From the NCBI RefSeq assembly GCF_001420715.1, contig NZ_LJJC01000006.1:136548-200547 (forward strand): 64,000 nucleotides of DNA. Direction: 5' to 3'. Under the pieces are notes generated by a model, which saw nothing but the letters and a program-made list of their open reading frames with translations, was not told where the DNA came from and ran no database searches. The stretch is from Heyndrickxia shackletonii. GTDB lineage: Bacteria > Bacillota > Bacilli > Bacillales > Bacillaceae_C. The stretch's first letter is position 1; every line of letters starts with the position of its first letter. Shown here in pieces: positions 18,023-30,105 of this stretch. A program made the translations under genes and the position numbers.

Positions 18023-19306
18023 TTAATTTTTAAGCTGTTCAATTTCTTCTTCTGTCATTTTCTCGCGCCAAATGGTAGCGCCTAAACCATTTAACTTTTC
18101 AACTAGATTGCTATATCCTCTATCAATATGTTCAAGTCCGGTAACCTCGGTTATTCCCTCTGCCATCAGCCCAGCAATTACGAGTGCTGCACCTGCACGC
18201 AGATCGCTGGCCTTCACTTTTGCTCCTTGTAAGGTAACGGGGCCATTCACAATGGCTGCTCTGCCTTCGACTTTAATATTCGCATTCATTCTTCTTAATT
18301 CATCAATATGTTTAAATCTAGCCGAATAAATGGTATCGGTGACAACCGCTGATCCTTCTGCTCTTGTTAACAAAGAAGTAAATGGCTGCTGTAAATCAGT
18401 TGGAAATCCAGGGTAGACTAATGTTTTTATATCAACAGCCTTTAATTGTTCCCCTTTTCCAATGTAAATTTGTTCGTCGCCAGTTTCTATAGGTATACCT
18501 ATCTCTCTTAATTTTGCAATTAATGACTCCATATGATGTGGAATCACATTATCTATTAAGACTCCTTCTCCAACAGCAGCACCTAAAATCATATATGTAC
18601 CGGCTTCGATACGATCAGGAATAATAGTGTGTTTGCAGCCAGTAAGACTTTCTACCCCTTCAATACGGATGACATCTGTACCTGCACCTTTGATCTTTGC
18701 TCCCATATTGGTCAAAAGGGTTGCCACATCAATAATTTCAGGTTCCTTTGCCGCATTTTCAATAATGGTCTTTCCTTTTGCTTTAACAGCAGCCAGCATG
18801 ATATTAATCGTTGCACCTACACTGACAACATCCAAATAAATGCGGGCACCTCTCAATTCATCCGCACGCAAATAAATAGCACCTTGTTCATTGGTGATTT
18901 TTGCTCCTAGGGCTTCAAATCCCTTAATATGCTGGTCAATTGGCCGTGGGCCCAAATGGCATCCTCCAGGCAGCCCAATAACCGCCTTTTTAAATCTGCC
19001 AAGCATCGCACCCATTAAATAATAAGAAGCACGTAATTTTTTTACTTTACCATTTGGAAGCGGCATGGAAACCATAGAACGTGGATCTACCATCATGTCG
19101 CCATTTTCAAATGTTACGTTCCCACCAATTTCTTCTAATAGTGACTTTAAAATTTGTACATCAGAAATATCGGGTAGTCCTTCGATCGTTACAGGGGATT
19201 CCGCCAAAATAGTAGCAGGTATTAAGGCAACTGCACTATTTTTTGCCCCACTAACCTTTATCGTTCCTTTTAGTGGGTATCCCCCTGCAATTTTAAGCTT
19301 TTCCAT
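18023..19306 (-). CDS. murA: UDP-N-acetylglucosamine 1-carboxyvinyltransferase
   Basis: 427 aa. First committed step of peptidoglycan precursor synthesis: PEP transfer to UDP-GlcNAc. K22 and N23 in SGAKNSA, and the fosfomycin-sensitive catalytic Cys C116 in [11 protein letters not shown]. By position (between glpX/rho and tal/fbaA) it corresponds to the second Bacillus paralogue, called murZ or murAB. The ATG follows AAGGGAG. Confidence 0.95.
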   Translation of the reverse strand: MEKLKIAGGYPLKGTIKVSGAKNSAVALIPATILAESPVTIEGLPDISDVQILKSLLEEIGGNVTFENGDMMVDPRSMVSMPLPNGKVKKLRASYYLMGAMLGRFKKAVIGLPGGCHLGPRPIDQHIKGFEALGAKITNEQGAIYLRADELRGARIYLDVVSVGATINIMLAAVKAKGKTIIENAAKEPEIIDVATLLTNMGAKIKGAGTDVIRIEGVESLTGCKHTIIPDRIEAGTYMILGAAVGEGVLIDNVIPHHMESLIAKLREIGIPIETGDEQIYIGKGEQLKAVDIKTLVYPGFPTDLQQPFTSLLTRAEGSAVVTDTIYSARFKHIDELRRMNANIKVEGRAAIVNGPVTLQGAKVKASDLRAGAALVIAGLMAEGITEVTGLEHIDRGYSNLVEKLNGLGATIWREKMTEEEIEQLKN

Positions 19307-19480
19307 TTTAAACTCCCTTCCATGGTTTTTATTAATAAATGGATTTTATTTCCAATAATATTTTCAATAAAAAGACAGTATCGTTGTTAGTATAAACTAA
19401 TTTTCGAAAAACATGTAAAAAATTTTTGATATTTATTTGGTATTTTCTAACACTTTCCAATTTTTGAAAAGGAGCTTGGT

Positions 19481-20122
19481 TTATGTACGATTATTCCAAT
19501 CGTTTAAAAAGGATTCAATCCCCTTATCAGTTAATGGATGGTGAAACATCTGCATAATTACTTTATAAGGTACTGTCGCAATATGAGCACCTGCTAAAGC
19601 AGCTTCTGTTATGTGTTGTGGATGACGAATAGAAGCGGCGATAATTTCTGTATTTATATCATGAATTGCAAAAATTTCCGCAATGGCACCAACTAGCTCA
19701 ACACCACTTTGACCTATATCATCTAAGCGGCCAAGAAATGGTGAGACATAGGATGCACCCGCTCTAGCAGCCATTAATGCTTGGTTAGCACTGAAAATTA
19801 AGGTAACATTTGTTTTAATACCTTCTTTAGAAAAGGTATGTACTGCTTTTAAGCCTTCAGGTGTCATTGGAACTTTAATTGTTATATTTGGTGCAATTTT
19901 TGCAAGCTCTCTTCCCTCTTTAATCATCCCTTCTGCATCAAGCGCAATAACCTCAGCGCTAACAGAGCCTGAAACCAACGCTGTAATTTCCCTCAACCTA
20001 TCTTCAAACGAGACATTTTCTTTTGCGACTAAAGAGGGATTGGTAGTAACTCCTGCAATAATTCCCAATTCATATGCCATTTCAATTTCTTTCATATTTG
20101 CTGTATCGATGAAAAACTTCAT
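19481..20122 (-). CDS. tal: Transaldolase, small TalC/FSA-type
   Basis: 213 aa from the ATG at 20122 (AAGGAG nearby); the GTG at 20131 lies too close to the SD. Non-oxidative pentose phosphate pathway. [24 protein letters not shown], and the Schiff-base Lys in [12 protein letters not shown] (about 85) identify the family (ywjH in B. subtilis). Located downstream of fbaA, with an R2 repeat between. Confidence 0.95.
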   Translation of the reverse strand: MKFFIDTANMKEIEMAYELGIIAGVTTNPSLVAKENVSFEDRLREITALVSGSVSAEVIALDAEGMIKEGRELAKIAPNITIKVPMTPEGLKAVHTFSKEGIKTNVTLIFSANQALMAARAGASYVSPFLGRLDDIGQSGVELVGAIAEIFAIHDINTEIIAASIRHPQHITEAALAGAHIATVPYKVIMQMFHHPLTDKGIESFLNDWNNRT

Positions 20123-20153
20123 TTTTATCACTCCTTATTTTTTACTTTTCTAT

Positions 20154-20331
20154 TGTCTAGCTACAGCGCCTATCATCTAGTGGATTTCTACGGTTTCTCC
20201 CTACGATAAGTCAACATCGACTCTTCCCTCGTAATGTTTCCTTTATCTTGAGCCTGCGACTGCGTAGGTGAAATTTGAAGTGCGAATTTCACTCATCCAT
20301 ACACAGATGACAAAAGCGCTTTCGCTTTTCT
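20154..20331 (-). repeat. R2 repeat, long copy B
   Basis: Minus-strand copy: starts on that strand AGAAAAGCGAAAGCGC and ends GGCGCTGTAGCTAGACA. It includes a GTGAAATTCGCACTTCAAATTTCAC palindrome-module region. It fills most of the tal-fbaA spacer. Confidence 0.85.
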
Positions 20332-20342
20332 AATAATAAACG

Positions 20343-20371
20343 GAAACCGCCCTTTTATAAAGGCGGTTTCT
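20343..20371 (-). terminator. Terminator of fbaA
   Basis: Minus strand GAAACCGCC (20370-20362) and GGCGGTTTC (20351-20343) form a perfect stem, followed by CGTTTATT. Confidence 0.82.
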
Positions 20372-20417
20372 CATTGATGTTTATTCTGCTGCTGTATAGT
20401 TTATGTTAAAAATTTTA

Positions 20418-21272
20418 TTATGCTTTGTTAGATGAACCAAATTCACGAATTTTACCGATAACTGTTTCTTTAATTGCATCACGTGCAGGTCCTAAGTATT
20501 TACGTGGATCATACATTTCCGTATCTGCGGCTAATACTTCACGAACACGTTTTGCAGAAGCAATTTGGTTTTCAGTATTAACGTTAATTTTTGCAGTTCC
20601 TAAAGAAATTGCTTTTTGAATATCTTTTGTAGGAATTCCAGTTCCACCATGAAGAACTAGTGGAAGGCCAGTTGCTGCACCGATTTCTTCCATTTCTTTA
20701 AATCCTAGGTTTGGTTCCCCTTTATAAGGACCATGAACGGATCCAAGAGCAGGAGCAAGAGTATCAATACCAGTTCGTTGTACTAACTCTTGACATTCTT
20801 TAGGATCAGCATAGATGATTCCACCTACTACATCATCTTCTTGTCCACCTACAGTTCCAAGCTCTGCCTCAACAGAAACACCTTTTGAATGAGCGTATTC
20901 CACTACCTTAGAAGTAATCTCTACATTTTCATCAAACGGATGGTGTGAAGCATCAATCATGACAGAAGTAAAACCAGCATCGATTGCTTCTTTACATTTA
21001 TCAAAGCTAGAACCATGATCTAAGTGAATCGCAACAGGGACAGTAATTTTATAGTCTTCCATTAAACCTTCGACCATTTTTACAACTGTTTTAAACCCTC
21101 CGATATATTTACCAGCACCTTCTGAAACGCCAAGGATTACTGGTGAATTTTCTTCTTGGGCAGCCAAAAGAATAGCCTGAGTAAACTCTAAGTTATTAAT
21201 ATTAAATTGACCAACTGCATAATGGCCATCTTTTGCTTTAATAAGCATTTCTTTCATAGAAACTAATGGCAT
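20418..21272 (-). CDS. fbaA: Fructose-1,6-bisphosphate aldolase class II
   Basis: 284 aa from the ATG at 21272 (GAAGGAGG upstream); the longer in-frame start at 21341 lacks support. Zinc aldolase of glycolysis and gluconeogenesis. Catalytic and metal residues lie in HLDHGSS (about 82-88), [37 protein letters not shown] and VLHGGTGIP. Gene order spo0F-fbaA-tal-murA matches B. subtilis. Confidence 0.97.
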   Translation of the reverse strand: MPLVSMKEMLIKAKDGHYAVGQFNINNLEFTQAILLAAQEENSPVILGVSEGAGKYIGGFKTVVKMVEGLMEDYKITVPVAIHLDHGSSFDKCKEAIDAGFTSVMIDASHHPFDENVEITSKVVEYAHSKGVSVEAELGTVGGQEDDVVGGIIYADPKECQELVQRTGIDTLAPALGSVHGPYKGEPNLGFKEMEEIGAATGLPLVLHGGTGIPTKDIQKAISLGTAKINVNTENQIASAKRVREVLAADTEMYDPRKYLGPARDAIKETVIGKIREFGSSNKA

Positions 21273-21490
21273 AATGATTTCCTCCTTCAGATTTATCAAA
21301 ATGTGTAAGTATATGTTCTCATCATTATCATTCACAAACATTTTGACTTCATACAGGTTTATACGGCAATTTCATCATATCAAACTACCGCATTTTTTAC
21401 CAATAGGCAATACTCAATTTTTGAAGAAGTAAAATTTAAAATATTTACTTTTGTTACATAAAACAAATGCGCAATCAATAGTTCACCTTT

Positions 21491-21868
21491 TTATTTTTTT
21501 AATGGCAGGTAATTCCTTACAGCCGAACGAATATCATCAATATCAAATGGCTTAGCAAAATGCGTAAGTGCACCTAAGTCCCTTGCCTCTTGAATCATGT
21601 CTAATTCTCCGTAGGCGGTCATAATGATGACTCTTATATCTGGATCAATTTTTCTCATTCTTTTTAAGATTTCAATACCATCCATTCCAGGGATTTTCAT
21701 ATCCAAAAGCACAAGGTCAGGCGAATGTTTTTCCGTTATATCTAGTGCTTGTACACCATTGGCTGCTTGGAATGTACGATAACCTTCCTTTTGCAGGACT
21801 TCATTAAGCAGAATACGAATGCCGAACTGGTCATCTACAATCAGTATTTTTTCTTTCCCTTCACCCAT
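21491..21868 (-). CDS. spo0F: Sporulation phosphorelay response regulator Spo0F
   Basis: 125 aa, a receiver domain only. The acid pocket D12-D13, phospho-acceptor D56 in [13 protein letters not shown], Thr in IIMTAYGE and Lys in HFAKPFD are all present. It passes phosphate from KinA-type kinases to Spo0B and then Spo0A. The ATG follows AGGGGGT. Upstream, TGTTGAACA near 21960 differs by one base from a Spo0A box on each strand, a weak hint of the known Spo0A/sigma-H control. Confidence 0.96.
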   Translation of the reverse strand: MGEGKEKILIVDDQFGIRILLNEVLQKEGYRTFQAANGVQALDITEKHSPDLVLLDMKIPGMDGIEILKRMRKIDPDIRVIIMTAYGELDMIQEARDLGALTHFAKPFDIDDIRSAVRNYLPLKK

Positions 21869-22394
21869 TTTCTTACCCCCTGTTATTCCTGTTAAAAATA
21901 TGTATGGTCTTCCTTAATTGTTTTCTTAAGCCTTGGCTATTTTCACCCGGTATTTCGCTGTTCAACATATGTATATCGTTTTATTTAAAGCCTAATTAAC
22001 TCTCCCCCCACTCTTAATTTAAATATTTCACTTTGTCTTATGATATTAATTGTATTATTCTTCTAAGTATAGTTCTATTTAAATATGGATTATTCCTGCT
22101 AAATCTTAAATGCTATTCAATCTATATTTGGATTAAACTAATTTCCTAAAAATTGTTGCTTTTTTTAGTAAAAACCACATAAATTTTCCTGCTTATATTT
22201 CCTTTTTTCAGTAGAGAACCCGAGAATCTATACTGTTTTAGTATTTGCATAAAGAGTGAAAGCAACAATCTCTACGAAAATCGACTTAAATATATAAAAA
22301 ACGTAAAAAATGTTGGTGGATAAGCAGAAAAAACCTGCGCTCAACATTTGGAAAAACCATTGATTTATACCCATTAGAAAGGTGTGTTTAAACC
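21869..22394. other. Divergent spo0F-ywjG spacer with R1 copy e
   Basis: 526 bp, AT-rich. An R1 block lies at about 22200-22285 (CCTTTTTTCAGTAGAGAACCC to CTCTACGAAAATCG). Promoters for both genes must be here, but I could not assign -35/-10 pairs with confidence. Confidence 0.5.
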
Positions 22395-22928
22395 TTGTTG
22401 AAAATGTTTTTAACGCAATTAAATGGATTACAGCAAAGAATATTTGAAAAAGAAGAAGAAACTATCGAGGATACTGCAAGGCTTTTGGCTCAAGCAGCCA
22501 TAGGTGAAGGGAAAATTTATTTAAAAGGTTTTAACGAAATGGAAGCGGTTTGCAAGGAAGCATTTTTTGGAGCCGAGCCTTTAAATTATGCCACCCCTTT
22601 TCAACATGCAAAAGACTTAACAGATGCTGACCGTGTATTGATCATTTCACGTTTTACAACCGATGAAGAGGCAATTTTACTGGGGAAAGAATTAAAAGAA
22701 AAAGATATTCCATTTGCATCCGTTGCAGGTAAGGTAAAAAGTGATACAGAAGATTTAGCAGACCTGGCAGATGTGCATATCAATACGAATTTACTAAAAC
22801 CAATGCTGCCTTCAGAAACTGGTGATCGAGTCGGATTTCCATCTGCATTAGCAGGGCTTTTTATTTATCATTGTATAAAATTTCAATTAGATGAGATTAT
22901 GTCTGAGTACCTGGAAGATAGTATTTAA
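22395..22928 (+). CDS. ywjG: YwjG, DUF2529 family protein
   Basis: 177 aa. Conserved Bacillus protein found beside pyrG and spo0F; function unknown. The fold looks like a SIS/Rossmann type: VLIISRFTTDEEAILLGKEL, IPFASVAGK and a late GDRVGFPSALAGLFIYH. The start is TTG at 22395 after AAAGGTG; the next codon is also TTG. It is one of few plus-strand genes here and converges on pyrG at a shared terminator. Confidence 0.8.
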   Translation: MLKMFLTQLNGLQQRIFEKEEETIEDTARLLAQAAIGEGKIYLKGFNEMEAVCKEAFFGAEPLNYATPFQHAKDLTDADRVLIISRFTTDEEAILLGKELKEKDIPFASVAGKVKSDTEDLADLADVHINTNLLKPMLPSETGDRVGFPSALAGLFIYHCIKFQLDEIMSEYLEDSI

Positions 22929-22930
22929 GG

Positions 22931-22966
22931 AAAAAAAGGATAGGAAATAGATTTTCCTATCCTTTT
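22931..22966. terminator. Bidirectional terminator between ywjG and pyrG
   Basis: AAAGGATAGGAAA (22935-22947) and TTTCCTATCCTTT (22953-22965) are perfect arms with a 5-base loop; A-tract left, T-rich right. Confidence 0.93.
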
Positions 22967-22970
22967 CGTG

Positions 22971-24587
<1,617 letters not shown>

Positions 24588-24703
24588 TCAAAAATTATTG
24601 TTCCTCATGTAATAATTTTGATACTTTTCCTTCCTCATTTTCGCACAATTAAAGTGAGTAAAGGAGTGTGCTTACGAGCAAAACCTTCATAAAAACAAAA
24701 AAA

Positions 24704-24733
24704 GCCCCCTATCGCAATAAATGCAAGGGGAGC
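24704..24733 (-). terminator. pyrG leader attenuator (CTP-sensing)
   Basis: Minus strand GCTCCCCT (24733-24726), 15-base loop, AGGGGGC (24710-24704), then TTTTTTTG. The pyrimidine-rich 5' arm can pair instead with a G-extended transcript start, as in the known B. subtilis pyrG mechanism. Confidence 0.88.
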
Positions 24734-24765
24734 ATAGTTTATATATTTTCAGTTCCTTTTGTAAG

Positions 24766-24807
24766 GAGCCCAAATAAAATACTACCTGTCTAATTGAAAG
24801 AAGTCAA
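24766..24807 (-). promoter_or_regulatory. pyrG promoter with GGGCTC initiation site
   Basis: Minus strand TTGACT (24807-24802), exactly 17 bases, TAGTAT (24784-24779), 7 bases, then GGGCTC starting at 24771. The initial GGG is where reiterative G addition occurs in B. subtilis when CTP is low. Confidence 0.88.
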
Positions 24808-24812
24808 GTGGA

Positions 24813-25403
24813 TTATTTATCTTCTTCTTCCTCATCAAATTCTTCTTCCTCTTCCTCTTCTTCCTCATCTATATCATCATCGTCGACATCAAGGTCGTAT
24901 TCATCCTCACCGATTAAATCTTCATCTTCTTCAAATGCATCATCATCTTCTTCGTCTAGATCCACGAAGTCATCATCTTCTTCGTCTTCATCCTCATCAT
25001 CGATTAAATCTTCGTCTTCAAAATCATCTAAATCATCGTAGTCTAGATCATCATCCATTAATTCAAGATCATCATCGTCTTCTTCATAAGCCTTTTTAGC
25101 CTTTTTCTTTTTAGACTTAACAGCCGGTGCTATTTCTTCATCAATTTGATCATATGGATACCAAATTCTTAATCCCCAACGATTTTCACCTAAGCTAAGA
25201 AAACGACCGTCAATATTTAAATCTGTGTAAAACTGAACCATACGTGAACGAATTTCATCTTGTGATAATTCAAGCAGAGTTGCTATTTCTTCTATTAAAT
25301 CTGAAAATGCATAGGCTTGTTTTTTTTCCTCCATTAGCTGGTAGGCAAGCTCGATAAGAGACATTTCTTTTAAATCTTCTTTAGATAATTGCTGTAAACT
25401 CAA
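24813..25403 (-). CDS. rpoE: RNA polymerase delta subunit
   Basis: 196 aa, TTG start at 25403 with AAGGGAG upstream. The N-terminal folded domain (about 1-90, HARE-HTH type, ending LRIWYPYDQ) binds core polymerase. A short Lys-rich hinge (about 97-106) is followed by about 90 residues of nearly pure Asp/Glu that competes with nucleic acid for the enzyme. The acidic tail is longer than in the 173-aa B. subtilis protein. The opposite strand reads as Ser- or His-rich frames only because of this composition. Confidence 0.95.
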   Translation of the reverse strand: MSLQQLSKEDLKEMSLIELAYQLMEEKKQAYAFSDLIEEIATLLELSQDEIRSRMVQFYTDLNIDGRFLSLGENRWGLRIWYPYDQIDEEIAPAVKSKKKKAKKAYEEDDDDLELMDDDLDYDDLDDFEDEDLIDDEDEDEEDDDFVDLDEEDDDAFEEDEDLIGEDEYDLDVDDDDIDEEEEEEEEEFDEEEEDK

Positions 25404-25651
25404 CTTCGCACTCCCTTTCTATATTTACACTCATTAGAGTGAAAAAAGGCAAAAAACATCATTAGGGCAAAATACATATTTACCATTATAAACAAATTTA
25501 TAACAATTATGCTAGCTAGGCTGCCCTTTCCATGTCATTTGGTAATCTTTTTTCCTCTAAGAGTATGTATGTACACGATTAATATTCATTAGTCTATATA
25601 ATAATTCAATATTCATTTTACCTGTTTTTTAGTCATATGCAATATACAAAT
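25404..25651. other. Upstream spacer of rpoE
   Basis: About 250 bp, AT-rich, before R2 copy C. No gene or confident promoter seen. Confidence 0.4.
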
Positions 25652-25790
25652 GCGAAAGCGCCTTGCTCATCGGCGTACGGATTTCGTAGTCGCTCACCTC
25701 GAGATAAAGGAAACCGTGCTGAGGTGATGTTGACTTATCGTGGCGAGGAGACGTAGAAATCCGCTAGCCGATGGCTGCTTGCTCTAGACG
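25652..25790 (+). repeat. R2 repeat, long copy C
   Basis: Compact copy: GCGAAAGCGCC to GCTCTAGACG, with CGTACGGATTTC...GAAATCCGCTAG and CTCACCTCGAGATAAAGG...GCTGAGGTG arms and no optional middle module. Confidence 0.85.
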
Positions 25791-25802
25791 TAGGCAATTT
25801 TT

Positions 25803-25846
25803 TTTAGAAACAAAATAGCCCTGTCTTTTTAATCAGAGCTATTTTG
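25803..25846 (-). terminator. Terminator after icmF
   Basis: CAAAATAGC (25811-25819) and GCTATTTTG (25838-25846) are exact arms just past the icmF stop. Downstream on the minus strand is TTTCTAAAAAAAA, so the T-tract is poor. Confidence 0.6.
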
Positions 25847-25854
25847 ATACTTAC

Positions 25855-28800
25855 CTACATATTTCTTCTATACTGTCCGCCAACTTCGTAAAGCGCTTGG
25901 GTAATTTGTCCAAGACTTGCCACTTTTACCGTTTCCATTAATTCTGTAAAGATGTTACCGTTATTCACTGCTGTTTGTTTTAGTTTCTTTAACGCATCCT
26001 CTACTTTGTCATTATTCCGTTCTTGGAAATCATGAAGGTTGCGGATTTGTGTTTCTTTTTCTTCGGTAGTTGCACGGGCAAGTTCAATATTATTCATCTC
26101 TTCCTCGGAAGGAGGGTTTGGATTTAAATAAGTATTAACCCCAATAATTGGCAGCTCGCCAGTGTGTTTCTTCATTTCATAAAACATGGATTCTTCCTGG
26201 ATCTTGCCACGTTGATATTGGGTTTCCATAGCGCCAAGAACTCCGCCGCGATCATTAATTCTCTCAAATTCTTGAAGGACGGCTTCTTCTACTAGGTCTG
26301 TTAATTCTTCAATAATAAAGGAACCTTGTAATGGATTTTCATTTTTCGTTAAACCGTGTTCCTTTGTAATAATCATTTGAATGGCCATTGCCCGTCTTAC
26401 CGATTCCTCAGTCGGTGTCGTAATGGCTTCATCATATGCATTTGTATGAAGAGAATTACAATTATCATGGATAGCCATTAATGCTTGCAGCGTTGTACGA
26501 ATATCATTAAAATCAATCTCCTGAGCATGTAAGGACCGGCCGGAGGTTTGAATATGATATTTCAATTTCTGGCTGCGCTCATTTGCTCCATATTTATCTC
26601 TCATAACGATTGCCCAAATTCTCCTTGCTACCCTTCCAATCACGGAGTACTCTGGGTCCAGACCATTGGAGAAAAAGAAAGATAGATTTGGTGCAAAGTC
26701 GTTAATATTCATACCGCGACTTAAATAATATTCTACATAGGTAAAGCCATTTGCCAATGTAAAAGCAAGCTGTGAAATTGGATTAGCTCCAGCTTCCGCG
26801 ATATGGTAACCAGAGATCGAGACGGAATAATAGTTGCGTACTTTATGATCAATAAAGTATTGCTGAATATCACCCATCATTCTTAGGGCAAATTCAGTAG
26901 AAAAAATACATGTATTTTGCCCTTGATCTTCTTTTAAAATATCCGCTTGCACCGTTCCTCGTACTACCTGTAATGTCTGCTCTTTTATTTCAGCAAATTC
27001 TTGGGGTGTCACTAACCGGCCAAGTTCCTCTTCTTTTCTTTTCACTTGTTGGTCGATGGCAGTATTCATAAACATTGCTAAAATGATTGGCGCAGGTCCA
27101 TTAATCGTCATAGAAACCGATGTGGATGGGTGACAAAGATCAAATCCAGCATACAGCTTCTTCATATCATCCAGTGTACAAATACTTACCCCTGATTCTC
27201 CAACTTTTCCATAAATGTCTGGACGATAATCAGGATCTTCCCCATATAAAGTAACAGAGTCAAATGCTGTACTTAAACGTTTTGCAGAGTCATCCTTAGA
27301 TAAGTAATGAAATCTTCGGTTTGTTCTTTCCGGAGTTCCTTCTCCAGCAAATTGCCTTTTTGGATCCTCGCCTTCACGCTTAAACGGAAATACTCCTGCT
27401 GTAAAAGGAAAGGAACCAGGAACATTTTCTCTATACACCCAGCCTAAAATTTCTCCGTAATCCTCGTATTTTGGCAGGGCTACCTTAGGAATTTTAAGAC
27501 CAGATAAGCTGGTTGTTTTTAGTTCTGTTACAATTTCTTTATCACGTATTCTCGTGATAAATTGATCACCTGCATATTTTTCTTTAAGTTCCTGCCAGTT
27601 TTTTAATATTTTTTTTGATTCCGTCGTGAGTTTTTCTTCAGTATCCTGTTTTAATACTTCAAGCGGTGAAATAATTTCTTGATTTAATCCGGTTTCTTTT
27701 GCTGCTGCAATTGCACCCTCTAATTGGAATAACTTCCTTGCAAACTGGACTTGCTCTTTCGCTTTTTTATGATAATTTCTTACGGTATCAGAAATCTCCC
27801 TTAAATAATATCTTCTGCTATTCGGAATAATGACATTTTGCTTTTCAACCTTTGCATCCTTTGAAAATGACACTTCCCAATTAAAGCCCATTTTTTCATT
27901 TACTTTTTCAATAAGTGCGGCAAAAAGCGCATTCGTTCCCGGATCATTAAATTGACTTGCAATGGTACCGTAGACAGGCATCTTTTTCAGTTCTTGATCA
28001 AATAGCAGATGACTGCGTTGATACTGCTTGCGAACCTGGCTTCTAGCATCTTCTGATCCTTGGCGTTCAAATTTATTAATGACGATAAGATCGGCATAAT
28101 CAATCATATCGATTTTTTCCAATTGGGAAGGGGCTCCAAACTCACTAGTCATGACATACATCGAGATATCGCAAATCTCCGTAATTTCAGCATCACCTTG
28201 CCCGATTCCACTTGTTTCCACGATGATAAGGTCAAATCCTGCCGCTTTTACTATATTAATGGCATCCTTTATTGCAAGGGATAGCTCGGTTCTTGAACCG
28301 CGGGTTGCCAAGCTTCTCATATATACACGTGAGTTAAAAATAGCATTCATACGAATTCTATCCCCTAGTAATGCGCCACCCGTTTTTTGTTTTGTCGGAT
28401 CAATAGATAGAATCGCAACTCTTTTTTCAGGTATTTCGTTTAGGAAACGACGAATTAATTCATCCGTCAAAGAGCTCTTACCCGCTCCCCCTGTACCGGT
28501 TATTCCGATTACCGGAGACTTGGACGAAACATTTTTCAATTCAAGAAGAGCACTTTCAACAGCTGTTGCAGCCTCATCTTTTAAATCTAATTGATTTTCA
28601 GCAATAGTGATAAGCTTCGCGACCGCATTGATATTTCCGGCTTGCAGCTTTTCTATCTCTTCCTGTAAAGAACCGGTTAGAGTAGGATGGTCGCATTCCT
28701 CCAGCATGATATTAATCATCCCTTGAAGGCCATATTTCCTTCCATCATCGGGAGAAAAAATCCAGGAGATTCCATAATCATGTAATTCTTTTATTTCACG

Positions 28801-29121
28801 TGGAATAATAACCCCGCCTCCGCCGCCATAAATACGGATATGGGAAGCTCCTCTTTCTTTCAATAAATCATACATGTATTTAAAATATTCGACATGTCCC
28901 CCTTGATACGAAGAAATCGCAATTCCTTGAACATCCTCTTGGATTGCGGCATTTACGACCTCTTCTACAGATCGGTTATGGCCAAGATGGATAACCTCTG
29001 CTCCGCTTGACTGCAAAATTCTCCGCATGATATTGATGGAGGCATCATGACCATCGAAAAGGCTTGATGCTGTAACAAAACGAACCGCATGTTTTGGCCG
29101 ATAAATTTGAACTGTGCTCAT
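25855..29121 (-). CDS. icmF: Fused isobutyryl-CoA mutase IcmF
   Basis: 1088 aa from the ATG at 29121 (GGGGG six bases upstream); a GTG at 29139 overlaps tetR. Domain order is diagnostic: B12-binding domain (about 10-140, [14 protein letters not shown]), MeaB-like G-protein chaperone (about 190-420, Walker [18 protein letters not shown] and [13 protein letters not shown]), linker, then the mutase TIM barrel with [17 protein letters not shown] and [14 protein letters not shown]. Interconverts isobutyryl-CoA and n-butyryl-CoA, with built-in GTPase for cofactor quality control. Last gene of the acyl-CoA cluster. Confidence 0.94.
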   Translation of the reverse strand: MSTVQIYRPKHAVRFVTASSLFDGHDASINIMRRILQSSGAEVIHLGHNRSVEEVVNAAIQEDVQGIAISSYQGGHVEYFKYMYDLLKERGASHIRIYGGGGGVIIPREIKELHDYGISWIFSPDDGRKYGLQGMINIMLEECDHPTLTGSLQEEIEKLQAGNINAVAKLITIAENQLDLKDEAATAVESALLELKNVSSKSPVIGITGTGGAGKSSLTDELIRRFLNEIPEKRVAILSIDPTKQKTGGALLGDRIRMNAIFNSRVYMRSLATRGSRTELSLAIKDAINIVKAAGFDLIIVETSGIGQGDAEITEICDISMYVMTSEFGAPSQLEKIDMIDYADLIVINKFERQGSEDARSQVRKQYQRSHLLFDQELKKMPVYGTIASQFNDPGTNALFAALIEKVNEKMGFNWEVSFSKDAKVEKQNVIIPNSRRYYLREISDTVRNYHKKAKEQVQFARKLFQLEGAIAAAKETGLNQEIISPLEVLKQDTEEKLTTESKKILKNWQELKEKYAGDQFITRIRDKEIVTELKTTSLSGLKIPKVALPKYEDYGEILGWVYRENVPGSFPFTAGVFPFKREGEDPKRQFAGEGTPERTNRRFHYLSKDDSAKRLSTAFDSVTLYGEDPDYRPDIYGKVGESGVSICTLDDMKKLYAGFDLCHPSTSVSMTINGPAPIILAMFMNTAIDQQVKRKEEELGRLVTPQEFAEIKEQTLQVVRGTVQADILKEDQGQNTCIFSTEFALRMMGDIQQYFIDHKVRNYYSVSISGYHIAEAGANPISQLAFTLANGFTYVEYYLSRGMNINDFAPNLSFFFSNGLDPEYSVIGRVARRIWAIVMRDKYGANERSQKLKYHIQTSGRSLHAQEIDFNDIRTTLQALMAIHDNCNSLHTNAYDEAITTPTEESVRRAMAIQMIITKEHGLTKNENPLQGSFIIEELTDLVEEAVLQEFERINDRGGVLGAMETQYQRGKIQEESMFYEMKKHTGELPIIGVNTYLNPNPPSEEEMNNIELARATTEEKETQIRNLHDFQERNNDKVEDALKKLKQTAVNNGNIFTELMETVKVASLGQITQALYEVGGQYRRNM

Positions 29122-29135
29122 TTTCATCCCCCTGT

Positions 29136-29777
29136 TCACAGTTGTGTTTGATATTGTTCAATACCTGTAAAAAGCAAATCTGTTTGCACTTTAATATAAT
29201 CATCAATGGTATAATTTTTTGCTAATGCCCATCTTCTGAAACCCCACATTTGCCCTTGCACAAAGATATTATGGGACAATAAATCGATATGTTCGTCATC
29301 CATTACAAGCTCGCCATTGTCAATGCAGCGTCTAATAATCGTTTCAAACATCCCGACCATTTCCAATTCCTTTTTTAAAACATATGGAAGTGCATCCTTG
29401 GATAATGACTTTGCTTCCTGATACATAACGAGAACTTCATCCTGCATTTCATCCATGATTTTAAAATAATGAGCAATCCCCAGTTTCAGACTTTCCAATG
29501 TCCCCTTGTCTACATCCATTCCCTGCAAACGCTCCCGTACCTGGTCATAGATGCTATCACAAACTAAATATAAAACATCCTCTTTTGTTCGAATATATTC
29601 ATATAATGTTCCAATGCTGAATCCCGCAGCTTGGGCAATTTCCCGTGTTGTGGTTCGGTGGAAGCCCTTTTGTTTAAAAAGAGCTACTGCCCCTCGAATC
29701 ATTTGATTTCTACGCATTTTTACTAAACGTTCGTCTTTCACAGAGGCATGGACCGTTCGTTTTTTATTCACTACCAT
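29136..29777 (-). CDS. TetR/AcrR-family regulator, probably acyl-CoA responsive
   Basis: 213 aa. The N-terminal HTH (about 25-70) has [27 protein letters not shown]. The C-terminal ligand domain includes [17 protein letters not shown] and [12 protein letters not shown]. The ATG follows AAGGAGG. It overlaps or abuts icmF. Location among acyl-CoA dehydrogenases and the operators at 36960 and 34626 suggest a FadR-like repressor of this cluster; the link is inference. Confidence 0.85.
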   Translation of the reverse strand: MVVNKKRTVHASVKDERLVKMRRNQMIRGAVALFKQKGFHRTTTREIAQAAGFSIGTLYEYIRTKEDVLYLVCDSIYDQVRERLQGMDVDKGTLESLKLGIAHYFKIMDEMQDEVLVMYQEAKSLSKDALPYVLKKELEMVGMFETIIRRCIDNGELVMDDEHIDLLSHNIFVQGQMWGFRRWALAKNYTIDDYIKVQTDLLFTGIEQYQTQL

Positions 29778-29794
29778 TAACCCGCCTCCTTTTT

Positions 29795-30034
29795 AGAAAA
29801 GTGTAAGCGCCTTGACCATCGGCGTATGGATTTCGTAGTCTTCGACTGAGATAAAGGAAACCGTGCTGAGGTAGTTCACGAGCTATTGAAAATTGAACTA
29901 CCATTTTCACCGAGTAAAATTTGAAGTGCAAATTTCACCTGATGTTGACTTATCGTAGGGAGAAGACGGAGAAATCCACTAGCCGATAGGCGTTATTGAA
30001 ATTGAAGCGCAAATTTCACCTGGAACTAGACAAA
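29795..30034 (+). repeat. R2 repeat, long copy D, expanded
   Basis: Longest copy, about 240 bp: AGAAAAGTGTAAGCGCC to GGAACTAGACAAAA. It carries several extra modules (TTCACGAGCTATTGAAAATTG, AAAATTTGAAGTGCAAATTTCAC and another AAGCGCAAATTTCACC near the end), a possible stepwise insertion series. It occupies most of the 328-bp tetR-acdA spacer. Confidence 0.85.
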
Positions 30035-30105
30035 ATCCATACTTAAGATAATCTTCGTAATATATTAAAATCCCCTTTTTGACCGTGAAAAAGTAAATCT
30101 CCCCA

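Noticed and set aside
20418-21341. Longer FbaA start at 21341
   Set aside because: No SD, and the start at 21272 has GAAGGAGG and matches known FbaA N-termini.
21940-21975. Spo0A box in the spo0F promoter region
   Set aside because: TGTTGAACA is one mismatch from TGTCGAA on each strand, but a single weak site without a mapped promoter is not enough to annotate.
24794-25099. Plus-strand Ser-rich and His/Leu-rich frames opposite rpoE
   Set aside because: They are antisense to the Asp/Glu codon runs of the delta subunit, which automatically give Ser or His/Leu repeats; no SD.
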